Source: Cryptomeria japonica (taxonomy: Eukaryota; Streptophyta; Pinopsida; Cupressales; Cupressaceae). Taken from it: DNA of 64,000 nt. The notes below the pieces were generated by a model, which saw only the letters and a program-made list of their open reading frames with translations, was not told where the DNA came from and ran no database searches. Shown here piece after piece: positions 47,266 to 59,103 of this stretch. The position numbers and the translations under genes are program-made. Every line of letters starts with the position of its first letter. Position 1 is the first letter of the stretch. The DNA lies in the NCBI RefSeq assembly GCF_030272615.1, contig NC_081414.1:527911137-527975136 (forward strand), read 5' to 3'.

Positions 47266-47724
47266 GTATATCACTATGAATATCAAAGACAAATTCTCAT
47301 GAGTACTCATTGATCTAGTGTGTATGGTGAATGTGACCACTAAAGAATATCTTTATACTTTGCAATTGCATCAAGTTACATAAGATAAATCTGATGTTGT
47401 GGTCAAGGTGTATGATGGTTTCTATTACCCTATTATTAGTTCTATTACTCTCCCTGTTGAGCTCTCCTTGTTGAGGTTGGTGCTAAGTGCTTAGATGTGA
47501 CTTTTTTTATCATTCCTACATTGGCTCAGTTTTATGTGAAGTTGGGACATCCTTGGATCTCTTCAATGAAAGTTATTCCTTTTATAATTTGTAAATGTTT
47601 GAAATTCCCTCATAATTCCACTATCATAATGATTAATCAAAACCTTTACCAACCCACAAGAAAGAATGGTAGTTTCATCCTTGATTACTTTTGGCCTCAA
47701 CAACCCAAACCTCTTAAACCTTGA
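47266..47724 (+). pseudogene. Gypsy A protease region
   Basis: The frame resumes after the insertion with LYITMNIKDKF and VCMVNVTTKEYLYTLQLHQ. After frameshifts and stops near 47490 it continues through FYVKLGHPWISSMKVIPFII, then CKCLKFPHNS. Gypsy proteases of this lineage end with an LGRPW[LI]H.MK.IPS..H..LKFP pattern, so the C-terminal half is clear. The active-site DSG is not visible (VLID... is the nearest match). No RT follows. Confidence 0.7.
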
Positions 47725-47766
47725 AATGACATCCTTTTCTTATCATATCAGTAGTGGAAAAATGAG

Positions 47767-48543
47767 ATGATCATGTCCTTGAGTAAACCTAGAGATCATA
47801 TACCTATGGATATTCCTCCTCCTCATAATGGATATGGGATTCTTCCTACTCCTATTCCTTGCATATATGCCTTAGTCCTGCCTCCTACATTTTACAAAGG
47901 AAAGCACTTGGAATCTTTTATGTCTCAAACTAGTAGGGTTTCTTCCATTCCTCCCCCTTTAAAGGAAGAAAAGAAACCTATGTCCATTGATCCTCAACCT
48001 TCACAAGTCTCGACTAAGACTAAAATGAACTCTTGTGCAAGAGAATGCTAACAAAGATGTCATGCTAAGGCTTGTGAAGTTTCTTCCCAAACCATTTCCT
48101 CCCCAAGGACACCAAATATTGATTTGATCCCCTTTGTTTAGCCTTCGCCTAACCCTAGGGAATAAGTAAAACCTAAATCACCAAGATTAAAAAAGGTTGA
48201 TAAAAATGATGGTTCATGTTCTTTTCCCATTCGAGATCCTATTTTCATTAATCTAGATGATGATATGGATGATTATGTTGTTCATGCTAACAATATTGAT
48301 TATAATGATTTTGATAATATGTATGAGGTTATTAATGTTAATCATGATTTATCATATGATTTTTCAATAGCATTAACCCTAACTCCTCGTGACAAACAAA
48401 GTGACTCATTATTAGAGCATAGTCATTGTTTGGCACTTGCAGTAGCTCCATATGTCATGCTTGAAGTATCTTATCTTGCATCTTGTACACCTTCCCTATA
48501 TGACGTTGAACAAGATTTGGAGGTGGATGATTTGCTTGATTAG
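47767..48543 (+). pseudogene. Gypsy A post-protease proline-rich and acidic stretches
   Basis: Two open pieces (47767-48051 and 48265-48543) have no RT, RNase H or integrase motif. The first is proline/serine-rich (SSIPPPLKEEKKP). The second is acidic (MDDYVVHANNIDYNDFDNMY). They may be the coding remains of a spacer, or chance open frames after pol loss. The codon usage looks no different from the flanking gag. I cannot assign a role. Confidence 0.4.
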
Positions 48544-49430
48544 CTTCATTGGTGTCGTAGATCCTCTCTTGTGTGTTTGCTTGTTTGTAATGTGCTTCCC
48601 CTATGATATTCTACTTGATATGTTTTTGTGTTACATTAGGTTCTCTTTGGACGATCCTTGCTACTCTTTTAGTACTAGGTAATAAAGAGGCTGATTTTGT
48701 TGTGACATTCTTCTATTTGTATCTCAATTCTTCTATATGTCATCCCTTGTGTTGTCTACTTAGGGACAATGTAAAATGTTGAGATCTCTTTTGGTCTCTT
48801 CCATGTTGACTCAAAAAGACATATTCTTTGCCTCCATTGTGTTTGTAGTTCCACTACCTTTGGGGATGAGGTGATTTCAATACAAATATTCTTGATTTAC
48901 ATTATATTTATCATAAGAGCATGCTAACCCCAGAGTTAGTGATCCCTTATGTTCTTTTTCATATATGTTTTGTGACCATTATCCTTTGATTTGTTCTTTC
49001 TTGGGGGCATCTCATTGTGGTAACGTGCTTGTCTTTTGGATGCATGCTACCTTAAAGAAATTGCTCTTGATAAGGTGTATGCAATCACTTTAATGTGGGG
49101 GCATACACTCCGCTCAATGTCACACTTTATGAACACACCGTGACTTGTTTTCATACTTAGGTTACTTTGCACAAACTGAGCCTTTTTCTTTGTAATTTGG
49201 TATTTTTCTTTTTCATGACTCATAGTAAGCAAATATTACTAGGATAGTACAATCATGTTCTCTCCCTTTCTCCTCTCTTACGATTGTCCCTTTTATCTTG
49301 ATATTAGAGTAATGAGATCCTAAAGTCTCTAGGGGCTTAGTGTGTCTTGTCTCTATAATATCTTGATAGAATCTTTTCAATGAAACTTTGTACTTTACCA
49401 TGAGTATGCTTAGTCTCATACTCCCACTAA
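48544..49430 (+). other. Gypsy A 3' non-coding region
   Basis: T-rich DNA between the last open stretch and the polypurine tract. No gene seen. Confidence 0.5.
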
Positions 49431-49443
49431 AGTGGGGGCTAAA
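49430..49443 (+). other. Polypurine tract of Gypsy A
   Basis: AAAGTGGGGGCTAA lies immediately before the LTR start TGTAGTGTCC. Confidence 0.7.
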
Positions 49444-50468
49444 TGTAGTGTCCTAAATTATACTTGCCTAAAATTTTATCCTCACCTAGGCCTCACTTTG
49501 GTGTTTTGGTTTCCAAGGCCTGATTATAATGTTGATTTTGCTCACACCACCCACCTATTCTGCATTTTCATCAATTTCCCAATTCTTTCCTGAATTTAGA
49601 GTTTCAATTTTCAATGCCCTACTCTCAAATCAACACCATGCCATACCACACCTTAGGCCTCTTAATTGGGCCCCGAGTTGAAGCCTCATAACAATCATTA
49701 TTAATAAATGAGAATTTGGATCCCACATCAGCCTATTGCAAAAATTCAACATGATTTTTGACGGTCAAGTATAAATAGAGGTCTACCCCTCTTATTTTAA
49801 ACCTAACAACTTTCAAAATCTCAATTAAACTCTAGAAAATTGAAGTGAGCAAGCTATCAATCATTCATCAAGAATTGGAGTAGAACTGAAGTCAATTTCA
49901 AGCATTGAACACGACATTCATGATCAATATTTTATGAAGACATCCCACATGAAACCATAAAAGCTTTGTGCGGAGACAAACTAAAATTCATCAAGGTAAA
50001 CATTGTGGTTTCAAGCATTACATATGAGATTCAGTCTTTTCCTCAAAAGGAAAAAACTTTTATTTTTCTTTTATTACATTTGTCAATTCACTTTCATGGT
50101 TAATTCCAAAACTGGGGTTTGAACTAAGGTAAATTCCTATTCCCAACATATTCCCCTTTCTTTTTGTGTGTAGGAAATAGGTGTAGAGTTGTAATTGTTA
50201 AATCCGATAGAGTCGATAGTGACAAATAGGTTCAACTTTCAACGATTGAAAATTTGGAGGATCAAGGCAGATCTATGCTACTTGATATCGAAAAATTAGG
50301 CCAATCTTCTGAGAATAGGTTCTACACATCTCCTTTTTCCCAGATCCAAGCTGGTGGCTTAGTGTGATATCTGTAGCTTACTGTTTCTATCATTTTACTT
50401 CAATAATCAATGGTTTTCCCCTAATTTCACAATAACATTACAATTCAACTTAGAAAGAGGATAGTTAA
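49444..50468 (+). repeat. 3' LTR of Gypsy A, cut by Copia 2
   Basis: Matches 6744-7692. It breaks off after AAGAGGATAGTTAA, where the 5' LTR goes on with CTCTAACC, and Copia element 2 begins. A TATAAATAG box lies at 49770-49778. Confidence 0.85.
49770..49778 (+). promoter_or_regulatory. TATA box, Gypsy A 3' LTR
   Basis: TATAAATAG after GGTCAAG, matching the box at 7085 in the 5' LTR. Confidence 0.55.
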
Positions 50469-51528
50469 TGTTAGGTCCCAGAGACAACTAAGAGAAGGTG
50501 GGGGGGGGGGTGAATCAGTTGTCTAATAAATTCAACCAAAATTAACTTAACCAAAACTTAATGCTTAATGCCGGTAAACCAAACTTTATGCTGGTAGACA
50601 GTTTTATCAGTTAATTACAATACCGGTAAAGATTAATGCATGAAATGGAAAGACAATAGCATCCACAACACATAACACAAATATTTGTACGTGGAAACCC
50701 TGTAAGGGGAAAAACCATGGTGGGAAGCCTTACCCACAATCAAATGATACTACTGTAGATAGTATGTGTGTACAATATAGAGTCTGTACATGCAGAAAGG
50801 CCAACTGCCTAGAGCTGACTGCTCAATCACAAAATGGGAGTCACACTAACTACAATTGGATGGTTAAATCCAATGATAATGTACTGCATAAAATAGCATC
50901 TTCATATGCTAGATTCAGTACCGGTTTAGTTCTGATTGCCTTCACAAAAACCTTCCTTCAACCTTCAAATGATATCTATGTGTATAGCTCTGCTTATTTT
51001 CGCATATACCCTATTACAATCCTTTTTCCAATCGCATATCAATCTCACAAATGAGATCTTACATTTATACCATAGCCTAAGACCAATTGAATAGGTCGGC
51101 TCACTAAAAGATATTACAATAAAATCAATTACAAATAAATCATTATGCGATGCACCATATCGGCTCAATGCATTTACAATAATAATATATCATCTCCATA
51201 ACGTGTCATGTTGATCTGGAATAGATAAGCTTGACGGTACATAACCTGGACCTATTTGCCGGTAACAACAAATATGCAAACCCGAATAGACCAATAACCA
51301 AATTTCCAAAACCAAGTGATCGAATAATGTCTTCGACATAACTAAGTAGTCTTCAAGTCATTCCAAGTGCCGGTGAAGAATATAACCTGTCGGTGAACCA
51401 AATACCGGTGACTGTGCATAGGTCACTGACTTGCCGGTGAACAAAACCAAAGATCTCCAAGTCCTGATAAGGTTGACAAGTGTTGACATCAATGACAAAA
51501 CCATATCAAGATATCAAAAATACCAACA
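50469..51528 (-). repeat. 3' LTR of Copia element 2
   Basis: It begins TGTTAGGTCCCAGAG on the plus strand and ends ATACCAACA (1060 bp). The G-run followed by TGAATCAG lies near 50500-50520, and GTATAAATGT (minus strand) near 51061 is the likely TATA box. Confidence 0.85.
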
Positions 51529-51541
51529 ATCTCCCCCTTTG
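51529..51541 (-). other. Polypurine tract of Copia 2
   Basis: On the minus strand AAAGGGGGAGAT abuts the LTR, identical to Copia 1. Confidence 0.8.
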
Positions 51542-51861
51542 GCATTGATGGTAACACAAGATGGAAAAACCATCAAAATGCCAAAACATAAATGCCAAAA
51601 GCCAAAAACCAACAATCTCCCAAAGAGATCATTAACCAGAAATCAAAATACATAATTTCTCTCCCCAAAATGTTTTTCAAATATTTTTCCATAATATCTC
51701 CCCCCCTTTGACCTCAAATGCCAAAGCAATACAAAACCAAATACAAAATATCAATTAACCAATTTATCCAACTACTCCCCCTGAGAAGTAGCTCTCCTCA
51801 TCAAAGCCAAAATAAAAGATTTTTCTATTAATTCTATCGGTTGATGACAAACATCAACTGT

Positions 51862-52575
51862 CTAAGTCTCTACTGGTGGGGGTAGGACTCCAAGCTGCTC
51901 TCTAAGATATTCAAAAGTCTCCTTAGGCAAAGGCTTTGTAAAAATATCTGCAATCTGCTCTTTAGTATTCACATAAACCAATTTCACTTCTTTTGCTTCA
52001 ACATTCTCTTTTAGAAAATTGAATTTGATAGAAACATGTTTAGTCTTAGAATGAAATACTAGATTCTTTGATATATTAATTGCTGCCATAAAATCACAGT
52101 AAATAGTTATAGGTTCCTTGCATTTTACCTTTATGTCCTTCAACATTTGTTTGATCCATAATACCTGTGTATAATTAGTTGTTGCTGCAACATATTCTGA
52201 TTTTGCTATTGATAGTGATGTACAACTCTGTTTCTTGCTCAACCATGAAATTAGTCTGCTACTAAGAAAAAATGCTCTGTCGGTGGTGCTCTTTTTTTTT
52301 ATCTACATCTCCTACCCAATTAGCATCTGTGTATGCACATAAATCAAAATTTTCATCTCTAGGATACCATAAACAAAGATTTGTAATGCTTTGTAGGTAC
52401 CGGAAAATTCTTTTCACTATTGATTCATGATTTTCTTTAGGATTACTCTGAAATCTTCAAGCAATACATACTGCATTCATAATACCAGGTCTTGTTTGTG
52501 TCAAATACAATAAACCTCCTATCATAGACTTGTATCTAGTCGGATTAATAGGTATTGATTCATCCTTCAAAGATA
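51862..52575 (-). pseudogene. Copia 2 RNase H region
   Basis: The open piece 52242-51862 has KSEYVAATTNYTQVLWIKQM (Glu), IYCDFMAAINISKN (Asp; usual CDN.SAI) and TKEQIADIFTKPLPKET. Upstream, after a T-run frameshift near 52293-52302, comes LCAYTDANWVGD with the first Asp. The N-terminal border is the solo LTR target site ATTTA. It ends in ...LPPPVET, a slightly longer tail than Copia 1. Confidence 0.85.
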
Positions 52576-52580
52576 ATTTA

Positions 52581-55500
52581 TGTGAGGCCCTACCCCGACT
52601 CAGTTTGATATTTTCAGTTATTTGCATATTGAGACTATTATGGATGCTTTATTTTATGCTTTATGGATTTAGAACTTACATGATTCCATGATTTGGATCA
52701 CATTGACATATGTTGATGCTTTATTTTATGCATGATGATTATGAAACTTTATATGTTGCTAGAATAGAATTACTTTGAAATGGTGAATGTCATTATTGGA
52801 ATTTTAGGACTTCATTTTGATGATAGAAAAATGATGCTTATTTTATGAATGGTTCAATTTTGAGAATTATGTTAATTGCTTATGTGGAATCGAATTTGAA
52901 TGAATGAGATATTGAATTATTGTTGCCAAATGTATGAGTGTTTGATGTGCAATGAAATCCATGTATCTTATTATGTATAATTGTGATTATTTGGAATTAC
53001 TAATGTGTTAATTGAGATGCGTAGGAAAATTATCCATGTGACCATGGAATTTATATGGAGAACCAAACCTAGACCAATGTACGTTTGTTAAGCCAAGGGT
53101 TGTCTATTTGGAGAGACAACACCCCGTTTGTAATGTATTTTATTCATGAAGTAAATTATGCATGGGTGTTAATTTGATTTTATTTAATTGTGTAAACCTA
53201 CAAGAGACAAATTCCATGTGTGATTTTTATATTGTATTTTATTGTGTCACTTGACACATGTGATGATTAGTGTCATTGATTTTGACTTGTCTCTTGGAGG
53301 GAGTTTTGCTTCTACCAAAGCCATTCAAACATGAGTGTGGTCCCAAATTTTGCCTTGGGTAGGGAGTCTTGGGAGTGGTCAACTCAGGTTTGACCCGTAG
53401 GTTAACTTCAGTTGGGTTTCTAAGGGGTTAAATGGACTCCTAGGGTCAGTTTTAGGGCTTTTCCAAAGGTCCAAAGGGTATACCTATGGGTTAGGGGTAT
53501 TTTGAATCATGTGACTACTCCCATGTGATTGTTTAGTCACCTCAAAAAGTGGTTTTTCCAAGGTGAGCGAAAATTCAACTTAGAAAGTTCCTCCTAAGAT
53601 AGACAACCTTCCCTTTTGACGTCAAACTCTCTTCCCCATCTTCTCTCACCTTTTCCCTTTCCAGTTTTAGTAATGTGTAAGAGGTTGGGAAGAGCAACCA
53701 ATGAGAACTCACACCTCACCCAAGGGGTTGGGAAGTGTGTGAGAAGCCTTCTTAGGCAAGGATTAGGGACTTAGTGAGTTATCACCCACTCTCCATTGTT
53801 GGAGATTATGTAATTTTTGAAATTTAGAATAGAATTTTGGTGAAGGGGTTGGTGGAAAGTTTGTGTGGATTTGAGCAGCTCATCCCCAACTAAATCTAAC
53901 ATACCTATTGGCAGAATAAGGTTGGTTTTATTTCCTTTGTTTATGTTGTTTATGTTGTCTTTTTTGAAAGAAAGAAATGCTTGTTGAAAGAGATGTGTTT
54001 ATGTAAATTGTTGTAGAAGAAAAATGTGAGTTTTCATTTCTATGTTTCATTTATGTGTTCTTGTTGTTTTTGGGAGTGTCCAAGACCTCCTACTCTTGGG
54101 AGAGTAGGAAAGTCTTGGGGTGGAAGAAGCATGACAGCCTTGGGTGAGAGGCTCTCCTTTAGGAGAGTGATCTCAAGGGTGTCCTTTGTGACCCTTGCTG
54201 CATAGCCTTGTGTATGCATTTGGGGGTCATAAGGGGAGAAAATATGGCCTTTGAGCCTTTGGGGGGCATAAGGTGTAGAGGTGCATCTTTTGTTGTATTT
54301 TGTATTGCCATGAGGTGGCTTGAGTTGTATTTTGGCTTGCAATCTCCCCAATGGTACTTGGTCCACTTCCACCCGTGGAATGATCATCACAAAATGTGGT
54401 GAAAGTGTAGCTTGGGATGGGAAGATGTATGTTGAGTGTTTGCCTTATTTTGTTGTGTTGTTTGCTTGCTTGTAACCCGTCTAGTGCTTGGTTCTCCAAG
54501 CTCGAGGGTGGCTTCTAGTAAGCCTAGGCTGGGAGGTGAGCTCTCCATGGTCAAAGTTGTATCTTATTGTAGGTTGCTTGGGATGGAAAAGAAAGAAAAA
54601 AGGGATTAGTTGTTGTTCTATGTTGCAGAAATAGTCCAAAAAAAATGTATTTATTTATAGTAAGAAAATGAAGGAGAAAGAGTGTTATGTTGTATTTATT
54701 ATCAAAAAAAAAGAAAGAAGTGTATTTATTTTATTCATATTACCATAGAAAGGAAAATATTGTTGGGTTTTCAAACCCATTTGTATTCATGTTTACTTTG
54801 TATTTATATTTGCTAAAGAAATATATATTTTTCCTACTTTGGTTAGTTTTGCAAAAAGAAAGAAGAAAAGTAATAGCTTGTATTTAAATATTCATGTTTT
54901 AAAAAAAAATATATATATATGAAGATGTGCATTCTTGTGTATTCTGCAAATAAATTTAGTTCATTACTACATGATTATTTTGTTACTTATGTTGCTGCAA
55001 AATAAATAAATCAGTCATTTAATTTCCCATCTAATGTAGAAAATGAAACTTATTTTAGTAGCTTATTTTATCAAAGGAAGAGAGAATAACATTTAGTTTT
55101 AGATTTATTTTGTTGCCAAAAAGATTATATTTTAAGTTGCTGTTAGAATGCATTGTAGTTATTTGTTATAGAACGTTAGTTTTAAACAAAAAAAAAGAGA
55201 AAATATTAAGCACGTATTTCTTCATCCTCTTAAGGAAAGGATATTTTTCCCATTATACAAAATAAAAATATATTAGGAAATCTTTTATATGCATTTTAAA
55301 GATACACAAAAATAATAAACTCAAAGATTCCCTAAATGGGTTATAGTTTAAAAAGTAGCATTATATATATATATATATATATATATACATAATTTATTAC
55401 CGTAAATGATATTCTAAAATTCTGTTTATAAACAAAAAAAAATAAAAAAATAGTGATGTATTTACATGTTAATTTTCCTATCAATAAAAAGGGGGATAGA

Positions 55501-56802
55501 TATATATATATATATATATATATATTTAAATGATTTTTTTTAACCATATTTAAAAAAAATAATAATAAATTAAAAAAAAAGGGGGTTTTAACTTTAGCAA
55601 AGGGCCGAACCCTTGTGAAAACAGGGGACGGCGCGGTCGGGTCCTCACTATGATTACTCACAGTGGACGGCTCGGTGCCGCCACTGTGGGTAACCACAGT
55701 GGATGGCACCGGGTCCCCCACTGTGGGTAACCACAGTGGTGGTGGCTCCCGGTCCGCCACTGTGACTACCCACAGTGGATGGCACTCGGCCACACTGTGG
55801 GTAAGCACAGTGGCGCCCAGGGGAAACCCCCGCCCACTGTCGTTCACTCCCACCCAAAGAAAACACCTCCGCCGCCATCCCCCATTTCCGCCGCCATCTC
55901 TTTGGCCGCTCGGCTCTCTCCGCCCTCCTCCCTTCGGCTTTGCCATGGGTTAGATGCTCGGGCCGCCACTCCCACACCTACACACACACACAAAAAAAAA
56001 AAATGAAAAGCCATTCACACACACTCATAGCACAAAAAAAAAGAGATAATAGATGTCAACTTATTTGCCCTAACCCTAGCTTCGAGTTAGGGCAAACACA
56101 CATAGAATTTAAAATAAGTATGTGTGTGGTGGGAGTGTATTGAAGGGGGTGGAATAAAATAATAAAATAAAAACCCCACCTTCCCTTTTGAATATTTTCA
56201 TAGAATACGTATAAATTTATAGGTATATATATATATATATATAAGTAGTTTAATTTCTATAGTTATTTGGGATCAAATGGTTATTGGTAAAATAAGGAAT
56301 GTTCTTTTAATTAATAAATGAATGTAGGAGCATTTAGTGAGAAGAATTTAAAACGTTGGGTAGGATAAACCCTTGGGAAAACATAATGATTTATGTAGTG
56401 CCCTGTTGGTCCATTTGTTTTGAAATTTATTAAACACATATTCATTAATGGATATTTTATTTAATAGATTTATCAATCAAAGAATTAGGGTAAATCAATT
56501 TTAGACCCACTGTAATTTAAGAACTATAAGGTAAATATTGATCATTTAAATTTGAGATTAATTGTTAAGTTGAGACTTTTATTATTTATTAATGGAAGAT
56601 TAGGGATAACTCTTTTAGAGAAATATTAGCTTGCTGATGACTTAGTTAATTTTATCACCAAATTAAAATTAATTATTTGATTCACACAAAATATAGTTAA
56701 GACCAAACTAGATTTGCATTACTTTAATTAAGTAAGTCATTCTAAGTTAAGTATTTAAAAAAAAAAAAAATTCCGTTTGTGCCCAAAAGTTTGGGCATGA
56801 CA
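52581..56802 (+). mobile_element. Solo LTR (4.2 kb) related to the LARD LTR
   Basis: It begins TGTGAGGCCCTACCCCGACTC and ends GCCCAAAAGTTTGGGCATGACA, the same end as the LARD LTRs. A perfect 5-bp duplication ATTTA (52576-52580 and 56803-56807) flanks it. Removing it rejoins the Copia 2 pol. The conserved block at 53030-53700 aligns with 24330-25060. Elsewhere the match is weaker, so it is a sister family or an older copy. Confidence 0.92.
55650..55825 (+). repeat. Palindrome array in the related solo LTR
   Basis: Five copies of a CCACTGTGGGTAACCACAGTGG-like palindrome (each with a few changes) lie at about 40-bp spacing in a GC-rich island. It sits about 1.15 kb before the LTR end, the same place as the GGGCCGCGACCC array of the LARD LTRs, but the palindrome sequence is unrelated. 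Confidence 0.85.
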
Positions 56803-56807
56803 ATTTA

Positions 56808-57552
56808 TCAGTTGTAGTCATAGGCGTGCTTACCGGATTACAGTTTTCCATGCCAAATTTCTATAGTAATTCCTTCAAGTACTTAGATTGACATAGGAAT
56901 ATACCTTTATCAGTCTGTGAAATCTGCAATCCTAAAAAGAATTTTATCTCTCCAATCATAGACATTTCAAATTCTTGCTGCATTTTGTTAGAAAAGTTTT
57001 TACACAACCCATCTTCTCCTCGAAAGATTATATCATCAACAAAAACTTCAATAACCACGATGTCATCATTAGTCACTTTGTAGTATAGATTGCTATCAGC
57101 ATTACCTTTAGTGTATCCAAGCTTCAAAAGATATTTGTCCAATCTAGCATACCAAGCTCTAGGAGCTTGTTTTAGTCCATATAAAGCTTTTCTTAACCTG
57201 AAAACCATGTGTTTGTTATCTGTCAAAGAAAATCTATCAGGTTGTTCAATATAAACTTCTTCAAGATCTCCATTCAGAAATGCGCATTTAACATCCATTT
57301 GATATACTTTATAGTTCTTGTGTGCTGCAAAAGCCAATAAAAGTCTGACTGCCTCAATTCTAGCTACCAGTGCAAAGGTTTCATTGTAATCAATTCCTTC
57401 TTTTTGTGAATATCCCTTACACACTAATCTTTCTTTGTTTGTGATTACTTTACCATCTTCATTAAGTTTATTTTTGAAAACCCATTTAGTTCCAATTACA
57501 TTTTTGTCTTTAGGCCGGGGAACTAATGACCAAGTGTTATTCTTTTCAATTT
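56808..57552 (-). pseudogene. Copia 2 reverse transcriptase
   Basis: The open piece 57424-56861 gives 187 residues. Further sequence upstream to 57552 gives [14 protein letters not shown]. Motifs: [38 protein letters not shown] (Asp), [30 protein letters not shown] (two Asp) and [19 protein letters not shown]. Of all retroelement enzymes in the window it has one of the longest uninterrupted frames. A stop-free run with intact catalytic residues suggests a fairly recent insertion. Confidence 0.9.
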
Positions 57553-57557
57553 ATTCC

Positions 57558-59015
57558 TGTAGACGTATAAAAATGACCATATTCCTAAATGAATATTTTA
57601 TGTTCATTTCCCTATTTAATTAAATCTAATTTGATTAAATTATCCACATTCTTCTATTTAATTAAGTGAATCACTTGATTAAATTCACTATACCATTTAA
57701 TGAATAAATCATTTTATTCAATTAAATCCCCCTAGCCACTTTTAATTAAATTCAAATTTAATTAAATAGTTATCCTAAATTGAATAAATCAAATTTATTT
57801 AATTGCAACCAAATTGAATGAAAATCAAATAATTCAATTAAATCCTATTATCCCCCCCATCCACTTGCAAAATCCCAAACCCCTTCCTAATCCCTTCTAG
57901 AATCTTCTAATCGATTCTAATTAACCTAACCCTCCTCTAAACTTTGTCACATCCCTAAGCAAAGGGAGGTCACTTCTCAAATGGCCCAAAGTCTTGGATA
58001 ACCATTGAAGGTTTTCAACCTTCAACCACTAAAACCCTAAAGTCTTTGAAAACCATTGAAGGCTTCCAACCTTCAACCACTTAATCCCCAAAGTCTCCAA
58101 TAACCATTAATGGTTATTTCAAACCCTCCCACATGGTTAAAACATTTGTTTTGACTCAACCTCTACCCAACCCAAGGGTCTCATCAGGTTATTAATGCTT
58201 TGACCATGATTATCTCTTAATCATTTGCACAAAGGTTTATCTTTGGATTAGATCCTAATTCAGTGGGTAAACCTAACTTAGACTTGACCCTTAGCCTTTA
58301 GATAACCAAGAGGTCTCCTCAGGCCTTTAATGCCTCCAACCTCTTCTTTCAACCCAATCCTATGTTGACACTTGTCACCATTTCATTGGTGCAAATTGTG
58401 CACATGGATCCCCAACTTTCAAACCTGGCCCTTGATTAAACCTTTCAATCCTGACCATCCATTGCCCTGTTTGTGCTATAAATAGAGCCCTCATTCCTCC
58501 ATTCTAAACAATCATCTTTCAAATTTGAAGCATCACACTTATGCTCAAATTGTTTCAAGCTTTCACATCTTTATATACTCCTCATTTAGCCTCTTTTAGA
58601 TCATAAATTAGACTAATATGCATGCTAGAGTAATTTATTTATCATTTTAGTTCCATCATAGAGTAAATATAGTATGCTAGGATAATCTTCATACTAACCT
58701 CGTCATCTTATCATTTAGTTTGTTGCATTTCTAGCATCTCATCTAGCTTATAACACATCTCATATTAAAAACAGTTAAAATCTCTCTCTCGTTCTCATAT
58801 TTGCCATCCCTAAGCCATTTTGCTCAGTAATCTGAGAGCAAAACATTGGTTTGAGGGACATTGTGAGATAGAGAACCATGGGACCCTCCTTGGGAAGCTG
58901 AGTAACACATCGTTACTCCATAGCTTGCATCAAGAAGTCCTGTGTGTGTGTGTGGATTGGTATTTTACATATTTTTCACATTTTTAATTCTAATAATCCA
59001 TTTTTCCCACATACA
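57558..59015 (+). repeat. 5' LTR of Gypsy element B
   Basis: TG...CA boundaries (TGTAGACG ... CACATACA). It shows an AATTAAAT-rich U3 and a TATAAATAG box at 58477. A run of phrases AACCATTGAAGG..TTCAACC is repeated three times near 57990-58115. The end is fixed by the primer site four bases on. Confidence 0.75.
58477..58485 (+). promoter_or_regulatory. TATA box, Gypsy B LTR
   Basis: TATAAATAG followed by GAGCCCTC, a strong plant TATA context. Confidence 0.65.
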
Positions 59016-59019
59016 TTTC

Positions 59020-59037
59020 TGGCGCCCACCGTGGGGC
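59020..59037 (+). other. Primer-binding site of Gypsy element B
   Basis: TGGCGCCCACCGTGGGGC is a primer site widely seen in plant Ty3/Gypsy elements. It begins four bases after the LTR end. Confidence 0.9.
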
Positions 59038-59103
59038 ACGAACCCCAATAACCTATCGTTTTTTGAAATTTATGACTTTTGCAGGTCCGCGGGAAACTAG
59101 AAT

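Larger units (their letters stand above)
6744..50468 (+). mobile_element. Gypsy element A: gag-protease only, split by three insertions
   Basis: Two matching LTRs (6744-7856 and 49444-50468) flank gag (8312-9197 joined to 20418-21447) and protease (47261-47720). The original sequence can be followed across two insertions because both junctions carry target-site duplications. With insertions removed, the element is roughly 6.5 kb. After the protease there is only a proline-rich and an acidic stretch, then non-coding sequence to a polypurine tract. No RT, RNase H or integrase motif is visible. It therefore looks like a non-autonomous gag-pro Gypsy element that would depend on a relative for pol. 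Its 3' LTR is cut by the Copia element at 50469. Confidence 0.75.
50469..57552 (-). mobile_element. Copia element 2 (partial), split by two insertions
   Basis: On the minus strand the 3' half of a Copia element is present: RT, RNase H, PPT and 3' LTR. It is closely related to Copia 1 in protein sequence. A solo LTR separates RT and RNase H, and a Gypsy element interrupts it upstream of the RT within the IEKNNTW codons. Its gag, protease, integrase and 5' LTR would lie beyond the right edge of the window. Confidence 0.88.
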
